This document shows, piece by piece, positions 15,300 through 23,504 of a stretch of 64,000 nucleotides of DNA. The notes beneath the pieces are model-generated. The model was given only the letters and a program-made list of their open reading frames with translations, was not told the origin of the DNA and did not search any database. How positions within the stretch are numbered: position 1 is the stretch's first letter; each line of letters opens with the position of its first letter. The DNA is from Pseudoflavonifractor sp. 60 (GTDB lineage: Bacteria > Bacillota > Clostridia > Oscillospirales > Oscillospiraceae). The stretch covers positions 1-64,000 of the forward strand of contig NZ_QWKI01000036.1 in NCBI RefSeq assembly GCF_009911645.1, written 5' to 3'. The position numbers were made by a program, and so were the translations under genes.

Positions 15300-16511
15300 T
15301 CAGGACAGGACCCGGATGCGGGAACCCACCTCCAGGCCGGCCAGCTTCTCCTTCACCTCCGGTTCCGTCATGGGGGCGGTGAGGAAAGCGCACTCCCCGG
15401 CGGGCGCTCCGCTGCGGGCCAGCAGCTGGACCTCGCCGCAGCTCTTCCGGGCCTGGTCGGCGGACATCTGGCCCCGGACATACCAGGGGGACATCAGATA
15501 GTCGGCGGAGACCACCAGGTCGGGACTGCCCGCCTCCCAGCCGTTGTGCCGGTCCTTCTTCAGGTCCTTGGCAATATCGATCACGTCGGCCACCACGGCG
15601 GAGGCGGTGGGCAGCTTGCCCGCCCCCCGGCCATAGAACATCACGTCGCCAATGGCGTTGCCGGTGACGGCAATGGCGTTAAACACATCCTCGACCCCGG
15701 ACAGGGGATTTCCGGCGGGCACCAGATGGGGGGCCACAAAGGCGCACACTCTGCCCTCCTCCTGGCGCAGACAGCGGCCCAGCAGCTTGATCTGATAGCC
15801 CACAGAGTCGGCATAGGCCACATCCTCCAGGGTCACGTTCCGGATGCCCTCGGTGGGCACCAGGGCGGGGTCCACCTGCCGCCCGAAGGCCAGGTCGGCC
15901 AGGATGCAGATCTTCCGGCAGGCGTCGTGGCCGTCCACGTCGGCGGTGGGGTCCTTCTCGGCGTAGCCGTTGGTCTGGGCCTCCTTCAGAGCCTGCTCAA
16001 AGGTGAGGCCCGCCCGGATCATTCGGGTCAGGATATAGTTGGTGGTGCCGTTGAGGATGCCGGTGATCTGCTCCAGCTCATTGGCGGCCAGGCAGGAGGT
16101 GAGGGGCCGCAGAATGGGGATGCCTCCCCCCACACTGGCCTCAAAGAGATAGCTGCACCCGTGCTCCCGGGCCAGCTGGAGCAGCTCGCAGCCGTGGGTG
16201 GCCACCAGCTCCTTGTTGGAGGTGACAACGCTCTTGCCCGCCTTCAGGGCCCGGGCCGTAAACTCCAGGGCGATCTTCGCGCCGCCGATGGTCTCCACCA
16301 CAATGTCCACCTCGGGGTCGCTCTCGATGACGGCGAAATCCTTCACAAAGCAGTCCTTGTAGGGGCTGTCCGGAAAGTCCCGCACATCCAGAATATACTT
16401 CAGCCGCACCAGGTCGCGGACCCGGTTGTCAATGAGGCCGCCGTTGGTGGTGAGCACCTCGGCCACGCCAGAGCCCACCGTTCCAAATCCCAAAATCGCT
16501 ACGTTAACCAT
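15300..16511 (-). CDS. hom: homoserine dehydrogenase
   Basis: 403 residues: Rossmann motif GFGTVGSG at residues 9-16, catalytic region with GTTNYILTRM and the YAEKDPTADVDGHDA signature, then a C-terminal ACT-like region from about residue 320. It makes homoserine from aspartate semialdehyde with NAD(P)H. The start at 16511 has AGGAGA; an in-frame ATG lies 7 codons upstream without a better site. It lies between the ACT protein and aspartokinase genes. Confidence 0.94.
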   Translation of the reverse strand: MVNVAILGFGTVGSGVAEVLTTNGGLIDNRVRDLVRLKYILDVRDFPDSPYKDCFVKDFAVIESDPEVDIVVETIGGAKIALEFTARALKAGKSVVTSNKELVATHGCELLQLAREHGCSYLFEASVGGGIPILRPLTSCLAANELEQITGILNGTTNYILTRMIRAGLTFEQALKEAQTNGYAEKDPTADVDGHDACRKICILADLAFGRQVDPALVPTEGIRNVTLEDVAYADSVGYQIKLLGRCLRQEEGRVCAFVAPHLVPAGNPLSGVEDVFNAIAVTGNAIGDVMFYGRGAGKLPTASAVVADVIDIAKDLKKDRHNGWEAGSPDLVVSADYLMSPWYVRGQMSADQARKSCGEVQLLARSGAPAGECAFLTAPMTEPEVKEKLAGLEVGSRIRVLS

Positions 16512-16565
16512 TGGTTCTTCTCCTTCATTCATATAGTCAGGTCTGTTTCATCGGGCCCGGCGTCC

Positions 16566-17006
16566 CTAGCCCGCCAGGATCTCACACTTGACGACCCCCG
16601 GCCCGGCGCTGAGATGGGACAGCACCTCCTCCAGGGAGGCCTGGAGGGCGGAGGTTTCCGCCGTCATGGTAACCACCGCACAGCCGTTCACCGGGATATT
16701 CTGGTTGATGGTGAGGATATTGACCCCGGTGCCCGCCAGCACATTCAGCGCCCCGGACAGGACGCCCGGCTCATCCTTCAGCAGCACCTGAAAGGTGACA
16801 ATGCGACCGTGGAGCATATCGTTAAAGGGCCGCACCGCGTCCTTGTACTTGTAAAAAGCACTGCGGCTGATATTCACCGCCTGGGCCGCCCCATTGACGG
16901 TCTTCTCCTCCCCCGTCTCCAGCAGGCGCTTGGCCTCGGCCACCTTCCGAAAGATCTCCGGCATGGCCCGGGCGTCCACAATAAAATATTTCGCAGGACC
17001 GCTCAT
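16566..17006 (-). CDS. PheB-like ACT-domain protein
   Basis: 146 residues: N-terminal helix-turn-helix-like part (GAAQAVNISRSAFYKYKD, about 40-57) followed by an ACT domain (LLKDEPGVLSGALNVLAGTG onward). This is the architecture of the UPF0735/PheB group, thought to sense amino acids. GGAGG precedes the ATG at 17006. As first gene of the hom-lysC operon it is well placed to act as a threonine- or methionine-responsive regulator; that role is inferred. Confidence 0.88.
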   Translation of the reverse strand: MSGPAKYFIVDARAMPEIFRKVAEAKRLLETGEEKTVNGAAQAVNISRSAFYKYKDAVRPFNDMLHGRIVTFQVLLKDEPGVLSGALNVLAGTGVNILTINQNIPVNGCAVVTMTAETSALQASLEEVLSHLSAGPGVVKCEILAG

Positions 17007-17073
17007 AGCTTCCTCCCGTCTGCGCTGGAATGTTGTCCGCGCCGCGTGGTCATTTGTTTTTGCGCTGTCGTTC

Positions 17074-17102
17074 ATTTTAGCACACAAAGGGCTGAGCCGC
17101 AA
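17074..17102 (-). promoter_or_regulatory. promoter of ACT-hom-lysC operon
   Basis: On the minus strand TTGCGG and TAAAAT are separated by 17 bases, about 70 bases upstream of the ACT gene. Confidence 0.6.
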
Positions 17103-17241
17103 CCCGAAAATGGCTGTGGGGTTCGTGGAACTTTTTCTCGATAAAGCGGCAGAGATTCGTCATATTTCACACTTCACAAGGATACCGCCGCAGACCGGCG
17201 GGCCTGCGGCGGTATGAAAAGGGCTTTGATCTGCTGGAACT

Positions 17242-20010
17242 CTATCCCACCATGCTGTTATTCGGGTCCAGAGGGAAGATGGGCACGTCCGGCTGGTCCT
17301 CCGGCGTGGGATTCTGGACGGGGCCGGGGTCAGTGGTGCCGGGATTGCTGGGCTCCCCCCAGTTGTTCCAGGGACCGTTGGGGTCGGTGGGATTCGTTGG
17401 GTTGGTGGGATTTGTGGGATTCGTAGGATTGGTGGGGTCGGTCAACTCCGGCGGGTCCGGCTCGGTGACGGGGGGCTCGGTGTGGACGGTACACTGGCCG
17501 TAGGCGCTGGCCGTCTCATAGCGCCACAGGCCGTCGTCCGCCGAGGCATTGCCCACCTGCTCCCGCTGGTAGTTGGGGTAGCACACCTGCTGCTGCCGGT
17601 CCTCCGGGCAGTAGGGGCCCGCCTGGTGGTACAGGCTCGAGGGGCTGCCGTCGGCCTTGAGGACAGGGCAGTCCAGGCAGACCGTCACAGTGCTCTCCGC
17701 CGTGTGGACGGTACACGGCTTGTTCTCGGGGTAGTCCTCTGGGAAGACAGATCCGCTGGCCGTCCGGTTGCCCCGGGGGTCCAGCTTGCACCACTCGTTG
17801 GCCAGCAGACCGCTGTCCCGGCAGTAGTTGATGGTGCGCATGGACTCGGGACAGGGGTAATCCTTGTCAGGCAGGTCCTCGTGGAGCTTGGTCATCACCT
17901 GCTTCCACAGGGCCAGAGCGGGGTTGTTCTTGGCCACGATCTTTACGTTGCGCTCATAGCCCGTCCAGACGGCGGCGGTGTAGTAGGGGGTGTAGCCCAC
18001 AAACCAGCGGTCAAAGTTCTCGCTGGTGGTGCCCGTCTTGCCGGCGGCGTGCTGGCCCTTGATGCCCCCCTGGCTGGCGCCGGTGCCTCCGTCGGCAAAC
18101 ACGCCCTGGAGCATGGTGTTCATATAGTAGGCGGTGGTGGCCTTGATGGCGGGCTCCGAGACGGTGTTGTTCTCCAGCAGGGTCACCTCCTGGCCGTTGA
18201 CCAGCTGGGTCACCCTTGTGAAGGTGCGGGACCGCTTGTACATCCCGCCGTTGGGGAAGGTGGCAAAGGCCTCGGCCATATCCCGGACGTTGACCCCGTT
18301 GGTCAGGCCGCCCATGGCCATGGGGGCCACGTCGATGTCGGTCTTCCATTCCCCGTAGACCATCCGGCCCGGCTCCAGTTCAATGTGGTAGCGCTCCTCT
18401 ACAAACTTGAAGCTCTCCTCCGGATTGATATAGTCGGACATGATGCGCACCGCCGCCGTATTCAGCGACCGCTTCAGCGCCTCAAACGCGGGGACCAGGC
18501 CCCGGTAGTGGGTTTTGCCCGAGTTCTTGGGCCAGGCGCTGCCGGTGCGGGTGTCGTAGGGGTAGTCGTCCAGTACGGTATAGGGGTTGATCCTGCCGAA
18601 CTCCAGAGCGGGAGAGTAGACCGACAGGGGCTTGAAGGAGGAACCGGGCTGGCGGTGGCCGGCGTTGGCGTAGTTGCTGCCCCGATTTACTGTCTTGTCC
18701 CCGAACTGGCCCACAATGGCGGCCACATCTCCCGTCTCGTTGTTGATGACGCAGATGGCCGACTGCATCTGTTGGCCGTCCTTGGAGGTGTAATTTAAAT
18801 TGGCCCGGTCGGTGTAAATCTCCTCCGCAATGGCCTGGGCCTCGGGGTCGTAGCAGGTGTAAATGCGCAGTCCGCCGCTCTGCATGATCTGGTCGGTGCG
18901 CTCGTCGGACCAGCCGAAGTTGTCCTGGAGGGCCTGGCGCACGTCGGAGATGACGGTCTCCTCATACCAGGTGTAGATCTGGTCAGAGTTTCCCTCGCCC
19001 TGGGCCCGGACAAAGTTCAGCTCCTGGGTCACGGCCTGGTCATACTCCGCCCGGGTTATCATCCCCTGCTCCAGCATCTGCCAAAGAATGACCTCCTGGC
19101 GGTACTTGTTCCACTGCCGGGCGTCCCAGATCTCCTCCGTGTTCACGCCCTGGGAGCGGTTAAAGGAGTAGGGCCCGTATTTAGAGGGATTGTTGGTGAT
19201 GCCCACCAGGCTGGCGCACTCGGCCAGGGTGAGCTGGGACACCGGCTTGCCGAAGTACTCCAGGGCGGCGGCCCCCACCCCCTTGCAGCCGGAGCCCAGG
19301 GGGATGATGTTCAGGTAGCGCTCCAGGGTGTCCTCCTTGGAGTTGTTCTGGGTGAAGCGCAGGGCCCGAATGATCTCGGTGACCTTCCGCTTCACGGTGG
19401 TCTCGTTGTACTGGGTCTCGTTTTTAATCAGCTGCTGGGTAATGGTGGAGCCGCCGGACACCTCGCCGCCGGTAAACATACTCAGCACCGCCTTGGCAGT
19501 GCCCCGCCAGTCTACGCCGGGATGGGTCCAAAACCGCTTGTCCTCAATGGCCACGGCGGCGTTAATCAGGTTCAGGGGCATCTCCTCAAAGTCAACCCAC
19601 ACAGAGCTGGTCACGTTGAGCAGCGTTGTCATTTCCTTATATTGGCCGGTCTCCTTGTCCTCATAGTACATGACGCTGTTCTCGCCCAGGGGGAAGTCGT
19701 CCATGCTCAGGTCGGCCTGGGGGACGATGACCTCGTTGATATAGACCGCCGCAAAGCAGGCCATCAGCGCGCCGGTACACAGCCCAATGAGGATCAGCGT
19801 GCCCAGCACCTTAAAGAAAGCGCCGATGACCCGGCCCACGCCCCCACGTTTCTTCTTTTTGCGCCGCTTCCGGGGCGCGCCGCCGCCTCCACCGCTGCTG
19901 CCGCCGCTCTGCCGCTCCCGGCTGGGGGGCTGCCTGCGGGAGGGGTAGTCGCTGTCGTCATACAGCGAGTGCTTGTAATTATTGTAATTTCTGTAGTCTG
20001 ACACAATCAA
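17242..20010 (-). CDS. class A penicillin-binding protein (PBP1A)
   Basis: 922 residues. A basic Ser/Gly-rich cytosolic tail (1-60), one membrane helix (about 62-92), a GT51 glycosyltransferase domain with catalytic E156 in EDKRFWTHPGVDWRG and GGSTITQQL, and a transpeptidase domain with SxxK at S457-K460, the SLN motif near 520 and AAGKTGTT near 670. The last ~70 residues are a Pro/Asn/Thr-rich tail with four NPT repeats. It polymerises and cross-links peptidoglycan outside the membrane. The long disordered tail may reach the wall or bind partners. Confidence 0.94.
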   Translation of the reverse strand: MIVSDYRNYNNYKHSLYDDSDYPSRRQPPSRERQSGGSSGGGGGAPRKRRKKKKRGGVGRVIGAFFKVLGTLILIGLCTGALMACFAAVYINEVIVPQADLSMDDFPLGENSVMYYEDKETGQYKEMTTLLNVTSSVWVDFEEMPLNLINAAVAIEDKRFWTHPGVDWRGTAKAVLSMFTGGEVSGGSTITQQLIKNETQYNETTVKRKVTEIIRALRFTQNNSKEDTLERYLNIIPLGSGCKGVGAAALEYFGKPVSQLTLAECASLVGITNNPSKYGPYSFNRSQGVNTEEIWDARQWNKYRQEVILWQMLEQGMITRAEYDQAVTQELNFVRAQGEGNSDQIYTWYEETVISDVRQALQDNFGWSDERTDQIMQSGGLRIYTCYDPEAQAIAEEIYTDRANLNYTSKDGQQMQSAICVINNETGDVAAIVGQFGDKTVNRGSNYANAGHRQPGSSFKPLSVYSPALEFGRINPYTVLDDYPYDTRTGSAWPKNSGKTHYRGLVPAFEALKRSLNTAAVRIMSDYINPEESFKFVEERYHIELEPGRMVYGEWKTDIDVAPMAMGGLTNGVNVRDMAEAFATFPNGGMYKRSRTFTRVTQLVNGQEVTLLENNTVSEPAIKATTAYYMNTMLQGVFADGGTGASQGGIKGQHAAGKTGTTSENFDRWFVGYTPYYTAAVWTGYERNVKIVAKNNPALALWKQVMTKLHEDLPDKDYPCPESMRTINYCRDSGLLANEWCKLDPRGNRTASGSVFPEDYPENKPCTVHTAESTVTVCLDCPVLKADGSPSSLYHQAGPYCPEDRQQQVCYPNYQREQVGNASADDGLWRYETASAYGQCTVHTEPPVTEPDPPELTDPTNPTNPTNPTNPTNPTDPNGPWNNWGEPSNPGTTDPGPVQNPTPEDQPDVPIFPLDPNNSMVG

Positions 20011-20124
20011 TACCTCCAGCCGGCCGGGGGTTCTCCGCCCGCCCCGGCTTCCCTGGACGCACCTGGGGTCCGTCCGGATTTTTGCTTTCGTTCTATGGGG
20101 CCAGCAATAAACCTGATACTACGT

Positions 20125-20152
20125 ATTATACCAGATTTTCCATGTTTGTCCA
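20125..20152 (-). promoter_or_regulatory. promoter of PBP gene
   Basis: On the minus strand TGGACA and TATAAT are separated by 16 bases, about 115 bases upstream of the PBP start. Confidence 0.6.
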
Positions 20153-20212
20153 CCCACAAACATCCCAAAGGTATATTCTTCAAAGTTTCTTAAAATTTAC
20201 CTGTCCTGCCTC

Positions 20213-20241
20213 TTGCATTTTTCCTCGGTCCGGGGTACAAT
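20213..20241 (+). promoter_or_regulatory. promoter of DUF1292 gene
   Basis: TTGCAT and TACAAT are separated by 17 bases, 30 bases upstream of the start codon. Confidence 0.75.
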
Positions 20242-20271
20242 AAGAGCAACAAAGAACAGGAGGGCGCTCCC

Positions 20272-20592
20272 ATGGAAGAAAATTTCGGCCCCGATTTCAT
20301 CACCGTTACCGACGAGGACGGCAACGACTTTGAGCTGGAGCTGGTGGACACCCTGGAGCATGAGGGCGTTACCTACTACGCCATGTTCCCCGCCGTGGAG
20401 GAGGACGAATCCGGTCAGCCTAAGGACGTGGACGCCGACGACGAGGAGTATGGCCTGGTGATTATGAAGGCCATCGTGGAAAACGGCGAGGAACTGCTGT
20501 CCACCCTGGACTCCGACGAGGAGCTGGACACGGTGTACGAGTTGTTTATGGAGCGCTTCTTCCAGGACGACGAGGAGGAAGCGGACAGTTAG
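20272..20592 (+). CDS. DUF1292 (YrzB-like) acidic protein
   Basis: 106 residues, extremely acidic, with the DUF1292 pattern FITVTDEDGNDFELELVDTL then YYAMFPA and VIMKAIVENGEELLSTLDSD. In Firmicutes such proteins usually sit near yrzL/yqgF and have no known activity. Here it is monocistronic, with AGGAGG before the ATG, and is followed by the probable 6S RNA. Confidence 0.88.
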   Translation: MEENFGPDFITVTDEDGNDFELELVDTLEHEGVTYYAMFPAVEEDESGQPKDVDADDEEYGLVIMKAIVENGEELLSTLDSDEELDTVYELFMERFFQDDEEEADS

Positions 20593-20599
20593 GCGGAAC

Positions 20600-20797
20600 C
20601 CTTCCTGCTCGGTGCGTGATGGGCCCTTTTAAACCCACATTTCTAAAACGGGACGCCCACCTCACGGCGCGGCTTGCAGGCCTCCCGGCCCCCTTATGAG
20701 GTCAGCTGGACGTTGGAAGCAGAAAAACGCTGTGGAGGCGACCCACCTGCCATTACGTGCAGGTTTTAATCGGGTCCACACGGCCAGAGCGGGGTTA
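20600..20797 (+). ncRNA. ssrS: probable 6S RNA
   Basis: About 200 bases with no plausible gene. The ends can pair (CCTGCTC with GAGCGGG, then a GTGCGTG/CACACGG-type helix). The 3' half has GAGGCGACCCACCT, a GCAGG hairpin and TTTTAATCGGGTCC, a layout resembling the closing arm of 6S RNAs; the centre would be the open bubble that mimics a promoter. 6S RNA binds the vegetative RNA polymerase. Boundaries are approximate and the assignment rests on remembered motifs and foldability only. Confidence 0.55.
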
Positions 20798-20820
20798 TAA
20801 AAAATTTTTCCTTGCACTTT

Positions 20821-20850
20821 GGCCGCGGCAGTATGCCGCGGTCTTTTTTA
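20821..20850 (+). terminator. terminator after probable 6S RNA
   Basis: CCGCGGCA-GTA-TGCCGCGG is a perfect 8-bp stem followed by six T residues within 3 bases. Confidence 0.88.
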
Positions 20851-20910
20851 GCCCCCTTTGCCGCCCCTCCGGGGGAATTATAAATAAAGTGTAAAAGTCC
20901 CCCCTCCCTC

Positions 20911-20939
20911 TTGCAATCGGCGGCGGCATTTAGTATAAT
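20911..20939 (+). promoter_or_regulatory. promoter of PrsA-like gene
   Basis: TTGCAA and TATAAT are separated by 17 bases. Transcription should begin near 20947, which argues against the ATG at 20949 as the start codon. Confidence 0.8.
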
Positions 20940-21020
20940 AGGTCGGAAATGCCCGCCAGACTCCCCTTTCCCACGGACATTTGCGATTTTACTTTGAAGA
21001 ATGAGAGGACTGAACCAACT

Positions 21021-22526
21021 GTGAGTGCATCCGAAAAAAAGGCCCAGCGCAATGAGCAGCGCCGTCAGGAGGAGCAGAAGGACCGCCGTTCTGTGGCCGT
21101 TTACTCCGTCATCGCCGCCGCTGTGGTCATTGCCGCCGTTGTTCTGATGATCCTGAACAGCGGACTCCTTCAGCGCAGCCTTACCGCCGTGACCATCAAC
21201 GGCTTCAACTACACCGTCCCCGAGCTGCAATACTACTACAGCACCCAGTATAACAACCTGGCCAGCAGCTACGCTTTCGACTCCAGCACCTCCGTGAAGA
21301 AGCAGACCTACGACCAGGAGACCGGCCAGAGCTGGCACGACCACATTATGGAGCTGGCTATTGAGGATCTGACCACCGATACCACCCTGGCCGCCAGGGC
21401 CGAGAGCGAGGGCTATACCCTCTCCCAGGAGGCCCAGGACAGCTTGGACTCAAACCTGGAGCAGCTGAACACCATGTGGGTTGGCTACGGCGCCACCAGC
21501 CGGGACGCTTTCATCCGGGCCCAGTTCGGCGCCTATATGACCTATGACAAGCTGGTCTCCCTATTCCATCGGGAAGTGCTGGCCAGCGACTACGCCAGCG
21601 CCCAGCTGGACGCCATTGACCACCCCGACTCCGACTGCGAGGCCTACTACCGGGAGAACGCCGACAACATGGACACCATTGTCTACTCCCAGCTGGCCTT
21701 CCGCGCCTATGTCCCCACGCAGGACGAGGAGGGCAACCCCATTGAGATGACCGACGAGGAGAAGACCGCCGCCCTGGAGGAGTCCAAGGCTGAGCAGAAG
21801 GCTCTGGCCCAGGAGGTAGAGGCCAAGCTGCGGGCCGGAGCCGAGCCGGAGGACCTGGCCGAGGAGTACGCCGACCAGCTGTACAGCTCCGTCGCCTCCC
21901 GCCGGGCCAGCGGCAGCAACGTGGTCAACTCCATCTACGCCGACTGGCTGCTGGACTCCAGCCGCCGCTCCGGAGACATCACCATCACCGAGCAGGAGAC
22001 AGTGGACTCCTACTTCTATTATGTGGCCCGCTTTGAGGAGCGCCTCCGGGATGAGGAGAACACCAACTCTGTCCGCCACATCCTGATCCGGGCCACCGGC
22101 GACGTGGCCACCAGCACCCCCACCCAGACCCAGTATGATGTGGCCGAGGAGAAGGCGCAGGAGCTGCTGGACCAGTGGCGCGCCGGCGAGGCCACCGAGG
22201 ACTCCTTCGCCCAGCTGGCCACCGACAACACTGAAGACACGGGTTCCCGGCTCTCCGGCGGCCTGATTTCGGGCATCAACTCCAGCTCTAACTATGTGGA
22301 GCCCTTCCGGGACTGGGCCATTGATCCCTCCCGCCGCCCGGGCGACACCGAATTGGTGAAGAGCGAGTATGGCTGGCACGTGATGTACTATGTCTCCACC
22401 GACGACCCCGCCTGGAAGCTCACCGCTCTCTCCGCCCTGCGCAGTCAGGACCGGGAGCAGCTGGAGACGGACGTTGTCCAGGGCTGGAGCGCCTCCCAGG
22501 GTATAGGCGCCGGCTTTGTGGGCTAA
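21021..22526 (+). CDS. membrane-anchored PrsA/SurA-like foldase
   Basis: 501 residues from the GTG at 21021 (GAGAGGA upstream). A highly charged cytosolic head (KKAQRNEQRRQEEQKDRR), one membrane helix (about 24-45), and a long extracytoplasmic region with SurA-N-like helices, then a parvulin-type domain beginning at SVRHILIRATGD (near residue 355) and ending YGWHVMYYV. Unlike PrsA it is a membrane-anchored protein, not a lipoprotein. It probably assists folding of exported proteins, including the PBP encoded nearby; that link is inferred. Confidence 0.85.
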   Translation: MSASEKKAQRNEQRRQEEQKDRRSVAVYSVIAAAVVIAAVVLMILNSGLLQRSLTAVTINGFNYTVPELQYYYSTQYNNLASSYAFDSSTSVKKQTYDQETGQSWHDHIMELAIEDLTTDTTLAARAESEGYTLSQEAQDSLDSNLEQLNTMWVGYGATSRDAFIRAQFGAYMTYDKLVSLFHREVLASDYASAQLDAIDHPDSDCEAYYRENADNMDTIVYSQLAFRAYVPTQDEEGNPIEMTDEEKTAALEESKAEQKALAQEVEAKLRAGAEPEDLAEEYADQLYSSVASRRASGSNVVNSIYADWLLDSSRRSGDITITEQETVDSYFYYVARFEERLRDEENTNSVRHILIRATGDVATSTPTQTQYDVAEEKAQELLDQWRAGEATEDSFAQLATDNTEDTGSRLSGGLISGINSSSNYVEPFRDWAIDPSRRPGDTELVKSEYGWHVMYYVSTDDPAWKLTALSALRSQDREQLETDVVQGWSASQGIGAGFVG

Positions 22527-22537
22527 ATCCCAATATC

Positions 22538-22573
22538 AAATCCCGACTTCTGATTCAGAAGTCGGGATTTTTG
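22538..22573 (+). terminator. terminator after foldase gene
   Basis: AATCCCGACTTCTG pairs with CAGAAGTCGGGATT and five T residues follow. Confidence 0.9.
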
Positions 22574-22645
22574 CTGCACAAAGGGTTGGGCAACCCCCTT
22601 TGCCCAAGGGAACAAGTCCCGCGGTGCGAGGCGGGACACGCGTGT

Positions 22646-23134
22646 CTAGCCTTTGACCTCCGGAACTGCGGCCAGGTACCGGAGCTTGGCCAGGGCGGTC
22701 TGGCGGTGCTTGGTGATATTTCGGTGGGAGCACCCCAGCTCCGCTGCGATCTCCTTGGCGGGGACGCCGTAGACCACATTTTCAAATAGGACCCGGCTTT
22801 GGATGGGGGTGAGACGCCGCAGCGCCGTGCTGACGGAGCGGTCCCCCGCCAGCTGGTACAGGTCCTCGGGCCGCCGGGAAAAAATATGTTCCTCAAAGTC
22901 CTCCCGCCGGCTCAGCCGCAGCAGCACCGCCGCCCGGCAGCCCTCTCCATCTCCCAGGTCCCGGTCCGCAATGGTGATGTCCAGCTGGGCCCGGTGCTCC
23001 AGCTCCCGCCGCTCGTTGTTGGCGTCGAAGTCGTCCAGAGCCTGGAGCACTGCGGTCCAGTTGCCCTCCCCGGCCAGGGCCTGGATTTTCTGCTCCAGCT
23101 TCTCCTCCCGAATGTCTGCATATGTCTTTCTCAA
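22646..23134 (-). CDS. sigma-70 region-4-like regulator
   Basis: 162 residues. The C-terminal third is a sigma region 4 HTH: LTPIQSRVLFENVVYG then PAKEIAAELGCSHRNITKHR. The N-terminal part is acidic and helical without a clear region 2. Such short sigma-like proteins accompany excisionase/integrase genes in Tn916-type and other clostridial elements. It is divergent from the excisionase gene, with a palindrome at 23175-23191 between them, suggesting control of excision. Confidence 0.8.
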   Translation of the reverse strand: MRKTYADIREEKLEQKIQALAGEGNWTAVLQALDDFDANNERRELEHRAQLDITIADRDLGDGEGCRAAVLLRLSRREDFEEHIFSRRPEDLYQLAGDRSVSTALRRLTPIQSRVLFENVVYGVPAKEIAAELGCSHRNITKHRQTALAKLRYLAAVPEVKG

Positions 23135-23174
23135 AAAAATTCTTCCTTTGCAGTTCCGTTTTTGCCCTTCTCGC

Positions 23175-23191
23175 CGCCTATATATTAGGCG
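23175..23191. promoter_or_regulatory. palindrome between sigma-like and xis genes
   Basis: CGCCTA-TATAT-TAGGCG is a perfect inverted repeat in the 114-base divergent gap; candidate operator for either flanking DNA-binding protein. Confidence 0.5.
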
Positions 23192-23248
23192 ATATCTTTT
23201 TTCCTATTATAGTCAAAAGGACTGCCAAACAGAGAGGAGAATCCATCA

Positions 23249-23476
23249 ATGGACAAAAAAGAGAAAGAAGCCCTGCGATATGGGACCATGTTCCTCCACT
23301 ATCCCGACGCCCTGACCCCCCGCCAGGTACAGGAGATGCTGGGGGTTGGCCAGCGCATGACCTACAGCCTTCTGCGGGAGGGGAAGATCCAGAGCGTCCG
23401 GATGGGGCGGCTGTACCGGGTCCCCAAGTCGGCAGTGATCGACTATCTGTACAGTGGGGAGCGGGATTCCAGGTGA
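23249..23476 (+). CDS. xis: excisionase-like HTH protein
   Basis: 75 residues with a MerR/Xis-type winged helix: LTPRQVQEMLGVGQRMTYSL, then GKIQSVRMGRLYRVPKSAVI. Proteins of this type bend attachment-site DNA and direct the adjacent integrase towards excision. It lies 28 bases before the integrase gene, on the same strand. Confidence 0.85.
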   Translation: MDKKEKEALRYGTMFLHYPDALTPRQVQEMLGVGQRMTYSLLREGKIQSVRMGRLYRVPKSAVIDYLYSGERDSR

Positions 23477-23504
23477 GGCCGCAGGGGCCGAAAGGAGGAT
23501 TTTT

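Noticed and set aside
15246-17144. 632-codon plus-strand open frame over hom and the ACT gene
   Set aside because: It is antisense to two certain genes, has low-complexity Gly/His/Gln composition and no ribosome site; GC-rich third positions create such shadows throughout the window (also 24362-26830, 12206-13927 and 28274-29542).
17360-17450. Short tandem repeats as an independent repeat element
   Set aside because: They are the coding repeats of the Asn-Pro-Thr tail of the PBP, not a separate element.
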